NCBI GenBank assembly: GCA_902615445.1
Contig: CACMOQ010000005.1
Location: forward strand, 37,140 to 101,139
DNA: 64,000 nucleotides
Direction of reading: 5' to 3'
Source: an uncultured Pelagibacteraceae bacterium
GTDB taxonomy: Bacteria > Pseudomonadota > Alphaproteobacteria > Pelagibacterales > Pelagibacteraceae
Shown: piece after piece, positions 29,236 through 37,614 of the stretch
Layout: each line of letters begins with the position of its first letter
How positions within the stretch are numbered: the stretch's first letter is position 1
The notes under the pieces: generated by a model
Seen by the model: only the letters and a program-made list of their open reading frames with translations
Told to the model about the DNA's origin: nothing
The model's database searches: none
Translations under genes and position numbers: made by a program

Positions 29236-29637
29236 ATGTCTAAAGATTTTCAGCAAATTAGCATCCAGCAAGGATTTATGAAGCATAATGGTGGAGTTTT
29301 GTTTAGAAATATTTCCGAAACTGAATATGAATTTAAATCAACAATTAACAAAAATCATTTAAATGCAGCAGGTATTACCCACGGTGGGTATTTGTCAGCT
29401 TTAGTAGATGCAGGAGCAGGAACTGCAGCGCATAGATCGTCAGAAAATGCACCTTGCGTCACAATATCTTTAGATTTGAAATTTATTGGGCCATCAAAAA
29501 CTGGAGATGAAATAATAGGTAATGTCAAAATTCTTAAGAAGACGAAAACATTGGTTTTTTTATTTTGTGAACTAAAATGTAACGATAAAATTATTACCTC
29601 TGCTACTGGGGTTTGGAAAATTCTTAAGAAATCTTAA
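29236..29637 (+). CDS. PaaI-family hotdog thioesterase
   Basis: A 133-residue acyl-CoA thioesterase with a hotdog fold. The conserved block is NAAGITHGGYLSALVDAGAGTAA (starts about 40), where HGG and the downstream Asp line the active site, followed by VTISLDLKFIGPSK. The frame is open further upstream to 29134, but that stretch is AT-rich and unlike the family. The ATG at 29236 (MSKDFQQISI) gives the usual length and N-terminus. The gene stands alone after tRNA-Arg. The substrate is unknown. Confidence 0.8.
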   Translation: MSKDFQQISIQQGFMKHNGGVLFRNISETEYEFKSTINKNHLNAAGITHGGYLSALVDAGAGTAAHRSSENAPCVTISLDLKFIGPSKTGDEIIGNVKILKKTKTLVFLFCELKCNDKIITSATGVWKILKKS

Positions 29638-29697
29638 AAAACTTTTTAATTATCGATAAGAATTAATTATGCTAGAATAAATAAGTTATTAGTTAAA

Positions 29698-29772
29698 ATG
29701 AGAACTCTTTATAGTCCGATTCGGTCATGTTTTAGTCTATCTTTGTTCTTTAACACCAACTACATCTGGTAG
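29698..29772 (+). other. Possible 24-codon ORF or leader RNA before the helicase gene
   Basis: The 164-bp gap before the helicase gene is less AT-biased than nearby gaps. It holds an ATG-TAG frame beginning MRTLYSPIRSCFSL and a small CCG/CGG hairpin. No Shine-Dalgarno is seen. It could be a leader peptide, a structured leader or chance. Confidence 0.2.
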
Positions 29773-29801
29773 ATAAAAATTTTGACATACTAAAAATAGG
29801 A

Positions 29802-32279
29802 ATGAGCAAAAATAAAATTACAGCTGTGCTTGGCCCAACAAATACAGGCAAAACTCATTTAGCCATTGAAACTATGCTTTCCTTTGAAAATGGAATGATT
29901 GGGTTCCCTCTTAGATTATTAGCAAGAGAAGTATACGATAAAGTAATTAAGAAAACTTCCTTGGATAAGGTTGCTCTAATTACGGGTGAGGAGAAAATTA
30001 TTCCTAATAATGCAAAATATTTTTTATGCACAGTTGAGTCAATGCCGATTGATAAACAATTAGATTTTGTTGGAGTTGATGAAATTCAAATGTGCGCAGA
30101 TCATGAGAGAGGGCATATATTTACTGACAGATTATTGAATTTAAGAGGTAATAAGCTTACCATGTTTATGGGATCTAATACTATAAAAAATATCATTTCA
30201 AAATTGGATGATGATATTGAGTTTATTAATAGAAAAAGATTATCTAAACTTACATATGCTGGATATAAAAAGATTTCAAGAATAGATAGAAAAACTGCAA
30301 TTATAGCTTTCTCGGCTGAAGAAGTTTATGCTATTGCTGAACTCATAAGAAGACAAAAAGGTGGGGCAGCAATTGTTATGGGCTCTTTAAGCCCAAAAAC
30401 TAGAAATGCTCAGGTTGAGCTTTACCAATCAAATGATGTTGATTTTTTAGTTGCAACAGATGCTATTGGTATGGGAATAAATATGGATCTTGATCATATC
30501 TACTTTTCTAATTTAAAGAAATTTGATGGAAGAAAATTACGAAGATTAAGTTTATCAGAAATTGGTCAAATTGCTGGAAGAGCAGGCAGATATTTAAATG
30601 ATGGTAATTTTGGTATAACTGGTGATTGTAAAGAAATTGGTGCTGAAGAAGTTGAATTACTTGAAAATCACAAATTTGAAGAAATTCAGTTTCTTTTTTG
30701 GCGTAATTCACATCTGAATTTTAATAACTCTTCGGTACTTTTAAAATCTCTTGAAGAAAAACCTAATAAAGCATGGTTAAGAAAGATACGTGAATGTGAA
30801 GATGAAAAAGCTCTTAAATTTTTCTTGAGAGATAAAAATCTAGAGAATTTTGAATTTAATGAGAGAAAATTGAAACTTTTATGGGAGTGCTGTCAAATAC
30901 CAGACTTTGTCAAAAAAACTTACGGTAATCACTATGAGGTAATTTCAAATGTTTTTAAATATTTAAATAGTGAAAAAGGAAAAATTACCAATGAATATAT
31001 GCGACTTCAGCTAATAAAACTTGATAAATTAGATGGAAACGTAGATTCTATATCAAATAGAATTGCAAATGTAAGAACTTGGTCTTATGTTTCGAATAAA
31101 AATAATTGGGTAGAGAATCAAAATTTTTGGATAGAAAAAACAAAATTATTAGAGGATAAACTTTCAGACAGATTACATGAAGAACTTACAAAAACTTTTA
31201 TTGATAAACGCGCAAGTGTTCTAGCGAGAGGTCTAAAACAAGATATGGAATTTGAGACCAAAATTTTGAAAAATAATGATGTTATGATTGATAATCAGTT
31301 CATTGGAAAAATTAACGGCCTTAAATTAGAACTTGATTTAAAAAAGGGTGCACTAGAAACAGACATTAAATCTCTCAAAAAGGCTGCTCGTCAGACAGTA
31401 GGTCCTGAGCTAGAGAAAAGAATCCAATCCATAGTCGAGACTGGGTTAATTGAACTGAATAATGATTTTAGGATATATTGGCAAAAATTTATAATTGGAA
31501 GGTTAATTCCAGGTAAAGACTATCTAAACCCAAAAATTGAATTAATAGTAGATGACATTTTAGAACAAGATCAAAGGCAAAAACTATCAAACTATTTAAC
31601 AAAGTGGCTTGGAGATAAGATAAACACAACACTAAAAAGTCTTATTGATTTAAAATTTTTAAAGGAAAAAAATTCCTTTATAAAGGCACTTGCTTATCAA
31701 CTTTATGAAAATAATGGTGTCCTAAAAAGAGATCAAGTTACTGACTACTTAAAAAACCTAGAACAAAATGAAAGAAAAATTTTAAGAGATCTTGGGGTCA
31801 GGTTTGGAAGATATCATATTTTTTTACATAAATTAATTAAGCCAGAACCAGTTTCGCTAAGAACCTTGTTGTGGAAAAATTATCATCAAAAATATTTTAA
31901 TCTTAACCCGCCGACGATTGGGCTAAATTTTATAAATGATGACAAAATAAAAAACAAAAACTTCATGCTGCTTTGTGGGTTTGAAAAATTTAATAATATT
32001 TATGTTAGAATCGACATTCTAGAAAGATTGTTTATGCAAATAATCAATTCAAAATCAGAAAAGGATAAAGAAATCAAAATGGTACCAGAAATGTTAAACT
32101 TATTAGGGTGTAACAAAGAAAGTTTTAAAAAGCTTCTTGTATGTATGAATTATAAGATAATTGAAAGAGAAAATGATATATTTTTTAGATACACACCTAA
32201 AAAGAATTTTAAAAAACAAAGTCAGAAAATTTTAAAAGAGACACCTTTTGGAGTTTTAAAAGACTTGAATTTTAATTAG
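29802..32279 (+). CDS. Suv3-like DEAD/DExH RNA helicase
   Basis: An 825-residue superfamily 2 helicase. Walker A is GPTNTGKTH (about 11-19) and Walker B is VDEIQM (about 91-96), with motif III-like FMGSNT and motif VI-like QIAGRAGR (about 262-269). This N-terminal half resembles Suv3, which unwinds RNA for mitochondrial degradosomes. The remaining 450 residues are charged and without an obvious catalytic motif. Alphaproteobacterial genomes commonly carry such a helicase upstream of fdxA-carD, as here. A role in RNA turnover is inferred. Confidence 0.85.
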   Translation: MSKNKITAVLGPTNTGKTHLAIETMLSFENGMIGFPLRLLAREVYDKVIKKTSLDKVALITGEEKIIPNNAKYFLCTVESMPIDKQLDFVGVDEIQMCADHERGHIFTDRLLNLRGNKLTMFMGSNTIKNIISKLDDDIEFINRKRLSKLTYAGYKKISRIDRKTAIIAFSAEEVYAIAELIRRQKGGAAIVMGSLSPKTRNAQVELYQSNDVDFLVATDAIGMGINMDLDHIYFSNLKKFDGRKLRRLSLSEIGQIAGRAGRYLNDGNFGITGDCKEIGAEEVELLENHKFEEIQFLFWRNSHLNFNNSSVLLKSLEEKPNKAWLRKIRECEDEKALKFFLRDKNLENFEFNERKLKLLWECCQIPDFVKKTYGNHYEVISNVFKYLNSEKGKITNEYMRLQLIKLDKLDGNVDSISNRIANVRTWSYVSNKNNWVENQNFWIEKTKLLEDKLSDRLHEELTKTFIDKRASVLARGLKQDMEFETKILKNNDVMIDNQFIGKINGLKLELDLKKGALETDIKSLKKAARQTVGPELEKRIQSIVETGLIELNNDFRIYWQKFIIGRLIPGKDYLNPKIELIVDDILEQDQRQKLSNYLTKWLGDKINTTLKSLIDLKFLKEKNSFIKALAYQLYENNGVLKRDQVTDYLKNLEQNERKILRDLGVRFGRYHIFLHKLIKPEPVSLRTLLWKNYHQKYFNLNPPTIGLNFINDDKIKNKNFMLLCGFEKFNNIYVRIDILERLFMQIINSKSEKDKEIKMVPEMLNLLGCNKESFKKLLVCMNYKIIERENDIFFRYTPKKNFKKQSQKILKETPFGVLKDLNFN

Positions 32280-32286
32280 ATAAATT

Positions 32287-32691
32287 ATGTTTTTCAAAAA
32301 TAACAAAAATCAAAACAATAATTTGATAAAAATAGCAGCACTACTAATTCATGCTGCAAAAATTGATGAAAATTTTACAATTGAAGAAGAAAAAATTATA
32401 GAAGAAACCCTCTTAAACTTAGGAGCAAATAAAAAAAACGTAAAACAAATTATTATTGAAAGCAAAAAAATTGAGGACAAAGCTAATCAAATTTTAGAAT
32501 TTACTAAAGAGGTAAAAAATATGGAAGAAAATGACAAAATTAAAATTATAGAAACATTATGGCGAATTATCTACTCTAATAAAGATGCTGATATTTATGA
32601 AACAAACCTAATGAGACGACTTGCTGGATTATTATATATTGACAATAAAACAATGGGAGATATCAAAGAAAAAATAAAAAATAACTCATAA
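32287..32691 (+). CDS. TerB-like helical protein
   Basis: A 134-residue protein. The pattern [25 protein letters not shown] (starts about 15) and the repeated [30 protein letters not shown] (starts about 82) match the two-fold helical, acid-residue-bearing TerB/tellurite-resistance fold, which may bind metal. Function in alphaproteobacteria is not established. It lies seven bases after the helicase gene and overlaps fdxA by one base, so it belongs to that operon. It occupies the slot where an S4-domain RNA-binding protein is often found. Confidence 0.7.
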   Translation: MFFKNNKNQNNNLIKIAALLIHAAKIDENFTIEEEKIIEETLLNLGANKKNVKQIIIESKKIEDKANQILEFTKEVKNMEENDKIKIIETLWRIIYSNKDADIYETNLMRRLAGLLYIDNKTMGDIKEKIKNNS

Positions 32692-33017
32692 TGACATATA
32701 TAGTAAACGAAAATTGTATTAAATGTAAACTGATGGATTGTGTTGATGTTTGCCCTGTTGATTGTTTTTACGAAGGAAAAAATATGCTTGTAATTAAACC
32801 GGATGAGTGTATAGATTGTGGCGTTTGTGAACCAGAGTGCCCCGTTGATGCGATTAAAGCAGATACTGAGCCTGAAAGTAAAAAATGGATAGAAATAAAC
32901 AGAAAATACTCAGAGATCTGGCCCAACATTAACGAAAAAAAAGATCCCCCTTTGGATCATGAAAAATTTAAAGATGAGCAAAATAAGTTTGAAAAATATT
33001 TTAAAGAAAACATTTAA
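32691..33017 (+). CDS. fdxA: Ferredoxin FdxA (7Fe type)
   Basis: A 108-residue dicluster ferredoxin. The N-terminal motif has cysteines at 9, 12, 17, 21 and 25 ([17 protein letters not shown]), and a second set is in [12 protein letters not shown] (about 40-51). This pattern gives one [3Fe-4S] and one [4Fe-4S] cluster as in Azotobacter-type FdI. It is cytoplasmic, with its electron partner unknown. It overlaps both the TerB-like gene (one base) and the carD frame (59 bases from its most upstream start). Confidence 0.93.
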   Translation: MTYIVNENCIKCKLMDCVDVCPVDCFYEGKNMLVIKPDECIDCGVCEPECPVDAIKADTEPESKKWIEINRKYSEIWPNINEKKDPPLDHEKFKDEQNKFEKYFKENI

Positions 33018-33831
33018 ATCAAAGTCTAAATCAAAAATTAAAAAAACAAAAAAACTCAAAAAAATTAAGAAAGATAAAACTAAATCCAAGCCATATAAAA
33101 AAAAAAATAAAACTAAAAAAATTACCAAAACAGTTACAAAAAGAAATAATGAAAAACCCGAGACTAAAACTGATAACTTAAGGATTCCCAAAAGCAATGA
33201 AATAAAACCAGAAATTAAAAAAGTAAAAAAACAAGAAACCGCAAAACGAGATTATAAAATCAAAGACTACGTGGTTTATCCTAAACATGGTGTAGGTCAA
33301 ATATCTGAATTCAAAAAAATCAGTATTGGCGGAATAGACGTAGAAACATACATTATAAAATTTGAAAAAGATAAAGCCAATGGAATGGTTCCTGTGAATA
33401 AACAATCTCATTTAAGACCCCTTGCCACAATCAACCAAGTAAATAAATGTATTTCTATTCTAAAAAGTAAACCTAAAATTAAAAGGTCGATGTGGAGTAG
33501 ACGTGCTCAAGAATATGAAGCAAAAATTTCCTCAGGAAAAATTTATGAATTAGCTGAGGTGGTAAGAGATTTAAATAAAGGGGATGATTTAATGGTTGAT
33601 CAATCTTATTCAGAAAGACAACTATTTGAAAAAGCCTACGAGAGGATATTATCAGAATTTCAAATTATACTTAATATATCTCTTGAAGATACTCAAAAAA
33701 AATTAGATAAGGCGCTTAAAAGAAACTTAAGTCCCCAAAATAAAACAGAAATTAAAGAGGAAAAAAATGAGGATGCTAAAATTTCAGATGAAGGACCTAT
33801 ATCTGATGAAGTTGAGCAATTAGATGATTAA
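32959..33831 (+). CDS. carD: CarD-family transcription regulator with long Lys-rich N-terminal tail
   Basis: CarD binds the RNA polymerase beta subunit and upstream promoter DNA and modulates open-complex stability. The 290-residue protein is long for the family (about 160-190). The polymerase-interacting domain starts only near 97 ([19 protein letters not shown]). The helical DNA-binding domain follows ([23 protein letters not shown]), then an acidic tail. Residues 1-95 are dominated by lysine, serine and threonine, like a histone tail. Translation may begin at 32959 or at the ATG at 32974, both inside fdxA. A terminator hairpin follows. Confidence 0.9.
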   Translation: MKNLKMSKISLKNILKKTFKSKSKSKIKKTKKLKKIKKDKTKSKPYKKKNKTKKITKTVTKRNNEKPETKTDNLRIPKSNEIKPEIKKVKKQETAKRDYKIKDYVVYPKHGVGQISEFKKISIGGIDVETYIIKFEKDKANGMVPVNKQSHLRPLATINQVNKCISILKSKPKIKRSMWSRRAQEYEAKISSGKIYELAEVVRDLNKGDDLMVDQSYSERQLFEKAYERILSEFQIILNISLEDTQKKLDKALKRNLSPQNKTEIKEEKNEDAKISDEGPISDEVEQLDD

Positions 33832-33834
33832 AAA

Positions 33835-33872
33835 AAACGCCCCTCACACGTAAATCGTTATGAGAAGCGTTT
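33835..33872. terminator. Bidirectional terminator hairpin after carD and the small basic gene
   Basis: The stem pairs AAACGC with GCGTTT and CTCA with TGAG around a 2x2 internal loop, and the 14-nt loop contains a further ACG/CGT pairing. On the plus strand it is followed by five T. On the minus strand it is followed by eight U (33830-33837 complement). It can therefore end carD and, more convincingly, the oppositely oriented small gene at 33894-33971. Confidence 0.7.
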
Positions 33873-33893
33873 TTAATAAAGAATACTAAGCTA

Positions 33894-33971
33894 TTATCTT
33901 CTTCTTCTTTTTTTAGCTTTTTTCTTAGCTTTTTTCTTAGCCTTCTTTGCTTTTTTTCTTCTCTTAGGCAT
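33894..33971 (-). CDS. 25-residue lysine/arginine-rich small protein
   Basis: An ATG-TAA frame of 25 codons starting MPKRRKKAKKAKKKAKKKAK and ending with four arginines. Twenty residues are Lys or Arg and most others are Ala, like a histone H1 tail or protamine. Codons fall into a 12-base near-repeat (GCTAAGAAAAAA). Support for expression is GGGAG six bases before the ATG (33978-33982), a -35/-10 pair at 34023-34051, a leader palindrome at 33995-34011 and a terminator with U8 just downstream. The family is unknown to me. DNA or RNA compaction or a ribosome-associated role would fit the charge. Confidence 0.65.
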   Translation of the reverse strand: MPKRRKKAKKAKKKAKKKAKKRRRR

Positions 33972-33994
33972 CTTTAGCTCCCTTTTTAGTTAAA

Positions 33995-34011
33995 CGAATC
34001 AAAATGATTCG
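33995..34011. promoter_or_regulatory. Perfect palindrome in the leader of the small basic gene
   Basis: CGAATCA and TGATTCG (7 bp each) flank AAA, ending 24 bases before the start codon of the gene at 33894-33971. If transcription starts near 34016, it forms a hairpin at the mRNA 5' end. It could stabilise the message or bind a repressor. Confidence 0.5.
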
Positions 34012-34168
34012 CTAATACCTTATTTTTATTTTTTTATGAACGTTATGTCAATTATTTAATTAAAATTAAAAGTAAAATAAAAAAAATTAAAATTAAAAAA
34101 GTTTTTAAATAATTTTAATGTAAAAAAAGTTAATGTTTATGCGCTTTATAAGCTAATATTTTGCAGTT
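34012..34168. other. AT-rich gap before the acyl-CoA ligase end
   Basis: Apart from the promoter at 34023-34051, this stretch is nearly pure A/T with runs of AAATTAAAA. No coding frame or stable hairpin was seen. It lies downstream of the ligase gene, whose stop is at 34169. Confidence 0.5.
34023..34051 (-). promoter_or_regulatory. Predicted sigma70 promoter of the small basic gene
   Basis: On the minus strand a perfect -35 TTGACA (34046-34051) stands 17 bases from TAAAAA (34023-34028), which matches the -10 consensus at four of six positions. Transcription would begin near 34016, giving a leader of about 45 bases that contains the palindrome and the Shine-Dalgarno. Confidence 0.45.
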
Positions 34169-35866
34169 TTAATAAAGTTTTTCTAAATCTTGTTTATATT
34201 TTTCTAAAATTTTTTTTCTTTTTAATTTTAAAGTTGGTGTTAACATTCCATTTTCAATTGTAAATTCTTCATTAATTAATTTTATTTTTTTTACTCTCTC
34301 GACGATAGAAAGACTTTCATTAAGATTATTTATATATAATTCAATTTCTTTTTTACTTTTTTCGCTATCACTTACAATTAAAGCAACTAAATAAGTTTTT
34401 TTATCTCCATAAACAAAACTTTGTTTAATTTTCTCATCAAGGCATAACAAGTTTTCGATTTTAGATGGCGAAATGTTGTCACCACCAGAATTTACAATAA
34501 TTTCCTTTTTTCTATCAGTAATTTTCAAATTTCCTTCTTTTGTAATTTCACCTATGTCTCCTGTGTATAACCAACTATTTTTGAGTACTTCGTCCGTTTC
34601 CTTTTTCTTATTCCAATAACCAAGCATTACATTTTCGCCTTTAACCAGAATTTCACCATCCTCTGCAATCTTCACTTTATTTGTTTTAAAAGGGGGTCCT
34701 ACAGTCTCAATTTTTATTTTTCCAGGAATATTGCAACTTACTACTGGGGATGCTTCAGTAAGGCCATAACCTTGTAAAGTTTGTAATCCAATTGAGTTCA
34801 AAAACTCACCAATTTTTTGATCTAGTGCACCTCCCCCAGAAACAAAAGCCTTTAGATTTCCACCAAACTGATTTTTGACTTTTCTTCTTACTAATTTTTC
34901 ACATAAGAAATTTATAATTTTTTCTTTAAAGCTCATATTTTCATTATTTAGATCCTTTATTCCAAGCAAAATTGTAGAAGATATTAATTTTTTTTTGAGC
35001 CCTGTTTGATTTGAAAAATTCATCGAAATCTTGTTATATAAATTTTGATAAAATCTTGGTACAGCAGTCATTATGGTTGGTTTAGCAACTGACATATTAG
35101 ATAATAATTTTTCTAAACTTTCAGCGTAATAAATTTTAGCTCCTAATGTGATTTGAACGAATTGAACAGCATGCTCGTATGAATGAGACAAAGGTAGCCA
35201 AGTCAAAAAAATAGGTTCACTATCTTTAACTAGTGAATTCAAAATATCCTCCGCTCCTTCACAATTGGATAAAATACCTCCATGACTAAGCATAACACCT
35301 TTAGGATCACCAGTTGTTCCAGATGTATAAATTATACAAGCGAGATCTTTTCTTTCAATATTTTGGTTGAAGCTCAAATGATCTAAAGTTTTTTTTTCAG
35401 AAAATCTTTCAAGAATACTTTCTATACTATCAATTTGATTATTTATATTTTCTATTGATAAAACTTTTATTTCTTCTGAAATGAATTTATCAATTTTTTT
35501 TAATTGAATATTATTTGAGACGATGCAAATTTTTGGTTTACAATCATTAATGATATATTCATAATCTTTTTCAGAGTAAGTTGTAAATAAAGGAACTGTT
35601 ACCCCGCCAGCATTCATGATGGCAATGTCTGAAATAAGCCACTCAGGTCGATTTTCAGACAATAAAATACATCTATCTCCTTTAGATAGATTTTTTTTTA
35701 AATATTCTGATAATATTTGGATATTTATTTCAACTTGTTTCCAAGTTATAAAATCACTTCTATAATCTTTTAACCATTTTAAAAAAGGCTTATCAGAAAC
35801 AGAGTTTATCTCCTCACACTTTGAAAAAAAAAGTTCAACTAGACTGTTAATTTTACTTAATTCCAT
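34169..35866 (-). CDS. Long-chain acyl-CoA synthetase (AMP-binding)
   Basis: A 565-residue ANL-superfamily ligase activating fatty acids through acyl-AMP to acyl-CoA. The P-loop-like motif IIYTSGTTGDPKGVMLSHGG (about 179-198), GYGLTEASPVVS (about 366-377), the ribose-binding aspartate in LYTGDIGEI (about 434-442) and DRKKEIIVNSGGDNISP (about 451-467) are all present. Membrane-associated long-chain ligases share this arrangement. It is transcribed alone, between the small basic gene and tRNA-Leu. Chain-length preference is not evident. Confidence 0.88.
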   Translation of the reverse strand: MELSKINSLVELFFSKCEEINSVSDKPFLKWLKDYRSDFITWKQVEINIQILSEYLKKNLSKGDRCILLSENRPEWLISDIAIMNAGGVTVPLFTTYSEKDYEYIINDCKPKICIVSNNIQLKKIDKFISEEIKVLSIENINNQIDSIESILERFSEKKTLDHLSFNQNIERKDLACIIYTSGTTGDPKGVMLSHGGILSNCEGAEDILNSLVKDSEPIFLTWLPLSHSYEHAVQFVQITLGAKIYYAESLEKLLSNMSVAKPTIMTAVPRFYQNLYNKISMNFSNQTGLKKKLISSTILLGIKDLNNENMSFKEKIINFLCEKLVRRKVKNQFGGNLKAFVSGGGALDQKIGEFLNSIGLQTLQGYGLTEASPVVSCNIPGKIKIETVGPPFKTNKVKIAEDGEILVKGENVMLGYWNKKKETDEVLKNSWLYTGDIGEITKEGNLKITDRKKEIIVNSGGDNISPSKIENLLCLDEKIKQSFVYGDKKTYLVALIVSDSEKSKKEIELYINNLNESLSIVERVKKIKLINEEFTIENGMLTPTLKLKRKKILEKYKQDLEKLY

Positions 35867-35870
35867 AATT

Positions 35871-35955
35871 TGGTGGGCGAAGAGAGAATCGAACTCTCAC
35901 TTCTTGTGAAACACGATTTTGAGTCGTGCGCGTCTACCAGTTCCGCCATTCGCCC
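35871..35955 (-). tRNA. tRNA-Leu(CAA)
   Basis: An 85-nt class II tRNA with acceptor GGGCGAA/TTCGCCC, discriminator A and an encoded CCA. The anticodon stem CACGA/TCGTG surrounds the loop CTCAAAA, giving anticodon CAA. A long variable arm (TTTCACAAGAAGTGA) and T-loop TTCGATT are present. Confidence 0.96.
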
Positions 35956-36013
35956 CAATTATTTAATAATTTATTAAATAGTATAAGAACTAAAATTATA
36001 TTAAAACCAAAAA

Positions 36014-36619
36014 ATGTTTAAAAGTCTTTACAAAAAATGTTTAGATTTAGCAGCTCACAAAAGTTCTAAATATTACTTAGCGGTTGTCTCTTTTATTGAA
36101 AGTTCGTTTTTTCCTATTCCTCCAGATGTAATGATTATTCCAATGGTGATATCAAAAAAAAATGATTTTATTAAAATCTTTCTTATAACTACAATTTTTT
36201 CAGTTATCGGTGGTATGCTTGGCTATTTAATTGGGGCGTTTTTTTTTGAATTTGGGACACAAATTATGAATTTTTATGGTTATGAGGATAAATTATCTTA
36301 CATCAAAAAAAATTTGATAAATAGTGATGGTTTTTATGCTTGGTTAGGAGTGCTTTTTTTAGCTGGCTTTACCCCTCTTCCGTACAAAGTTTTTACTATT
36401 GCAAGTGGTCTGATAGGTTTTAATTTTTTAATATTTGTTTTAATAAGTTTAATTTCCCGAGGATTAAGATTTTTCATAGTGTCATATCTTTCTTATAAGT
36501 TTGGAGATTTATTTAATAAATTTATGAATAAGCATGGGTCAAAATGGTTTACAATAATTGGAATTTTGATTGTTATAATTGGATTAATAATTTATCTAAT
36601 TTTTAAATCTCATGTTTAA
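36014..36619 (+). CDS. YqaA/DedA-family membrane protein
   Basis: A 201-residue inner-membrane protein with the SNARE-associated (DedA/VTT) pattern: FIESSFFPIPPDVMIIPM (about 27-44), a glycine-rich reentrant segment (SVIGGMLGYLIGAFFFEFG) and FLAGFTPLPYKVFTIASGLIG (starts about 115). Family members are implicated in polyprenyl-phosphate or lipid flipping and envelope homeostasis. It overlaps dsbB by eight bases and starts a dedA-dsbB-coq7 run. Confidence 0.82.
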   Translation: MFKSLYKKCLDLAAHKSSKYYLAVVSFIESSFFPIPPDVMIIPMVISKKNDFIKIFLITTIFSVIGGMLGYLIGAFFFEFGTQIMNFYGYEDKLSYIKKNLINSDGFYAWLGVLFLAGFTPLPYKVFTIASGLIGFNFLIFVLISLISRGLRFFIVSYLSYKFGDLFNKFMNKHGSKWFTIIGILIVIIGLIIYLIFKSHV

Positions 36620-37097
36620 TCTAAAATCTGAAATTTACTTAAAAATAATTTTTTTGCTAAGTTTTACTGCACTAATTGGCGCATATTTTATTGAGTATGT
36701 TCTTGGCCATCAACCGTGTAACCTATGTTTAATTGAGAGAATTCCATACGGTTTAAGCATTATTTTAATATCTATAATATTAATATTAAAAAAGAACGAA
36801 AAATTTTTTATCATATTGTTAATACTTACTTTTGTTTTTTCTTTTACAATTTCATTATATCATTTAGGGATTGAACAAGGCATTTTTGAAGAGTCCACTG
36901 TTTGTACTGCTAAAGACTTTTCTGAGAATATAACAAAGGAGGATTTACTAAACCAATTAAGTAAAAGAATAATCAACTGTAAAGATGTGACATTTAGAAT
37001 TTTTGGATTATCACTAACTACTATTAATATTGTAATTGGTTTATTATTTATTATAACACTTACAAAAGTTTACACTAAATATGAAAAAAAAAAATAG
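36612..37097 (+). CDS. dsbB: Disulfide bond formation protein DsbB
   Basis: DsbB oxidises periplasmic DsbA and passes electrons to ubiquinone. The 161-residue protein has four hydrophobic segments. The first cysteine pair is in the periplasmic CNLC (HQPCNLCLIERIPYG, about 33-47). A second pair is at STVC and INCKD in the second loop (about 95 and 121). The next gene, coq7, serves ubiquinone synthesis, DsbB's electron acceptor. It overlaps coq7 by 17 bases. DsbA is not in the window. Confidence 0.88.
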   Translation: MFNLKSEIYLKIIFLLSFTALIGAYFIEYVLGHQPCNLCLIERIPYGLSIILISIILILKKNEKFFIILLILTFVFSFTISLYHLGIEQGIFEESTVCTAKDFSENITKEDLLNQLSKRIINCKDVTFRIFGLSLTTINIVIGLLFIITLTKVYTKYEKKK

Positions 37098-37611
37098 TAA
37101 AGTTGAAGAGTTTATTAGAGTTGATCATGCTGGAGAGAGGGGTGCAGTGAAAATTTATGAAGGTCAGCTATTAGCCTTGAGTACAATTATAAAAGATGAA
37201 AATCTAAAAAAAACAATTGAAGATATGAAGGTACATGAGGTTGAGCATTGTCAATTTTTTGAAAATGAGATTAAAAAAAGGAATATTGAGCCAACAAAAT
37301 TTTTACCATTATGGGATCTTCTTGGGTTAGGCTTAGGTTTTGGCTCTACAATTCTTGGAAAAAAAGCAGCTATGCTATGTACTGCTTCTGTTGAAGAAGT
37401 TATAGACGAACATTATCAAGATCAGATAAACCAACTTGGTCCAGAGGAAAAAAGCTTAAAGAAAAAAATTATTAAATTTAGAGAGGATGAACTACATCAC
37501 AAAGATATAGCATATGAAAAAGGTGCTACAAAAAAAGGATTTTATTCGGTTATGGATAAAATAATAAAAACTGGATCAAAGATTGCAATCCGTATTTCAG
37601 AAAAAGTTTAA
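37081..37611 (+). CDS. coq7: Demethoxyubiquinone hydroxylase (Coq7-type)
   Basis: A diiron monooxygenase performing the C6 hydroxylation of demethoxyubiquinone. The 176-residue protein has the ferritin-like ligand set: FIRVDHAGERGAVKIYEGQL (starts about 12), VHEVEHCQFF (about 51-60), VEEVIDEHYQDQ (about 102-113) and REDELHHKDIA (about 138-148). This Coq7 family replaces UbiF in many Alphaproteobacteria. It fits with ubiE and ubiB elsewhere in the window. Confidence 0.95.
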   Translation: MKKKNSKVEEFIRVDHAGERGAVKIYEGQLLALSTIIKDENLKKTIEDMKVHEVEHCQFFENEIKKRNIEPTKFLPLWDLLGLGLGFGSTILGKKAAMLCTASVEEVIDEHYQDQINQLGPEEKSLKKKIIKFREDELHHKDIAYEKGATKKGFYSVMDKIIKTGSKIAIRISEKV

Positions 37612-37614
37612 ATT

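Noticed and set aside
32910-33197. 95-codon minus-strand frame
   Set aside because: Antisense of the fdxA end and the Lys-rich CarD tail. The Leu/Phe/Val content is what reversed lysine codons produce.
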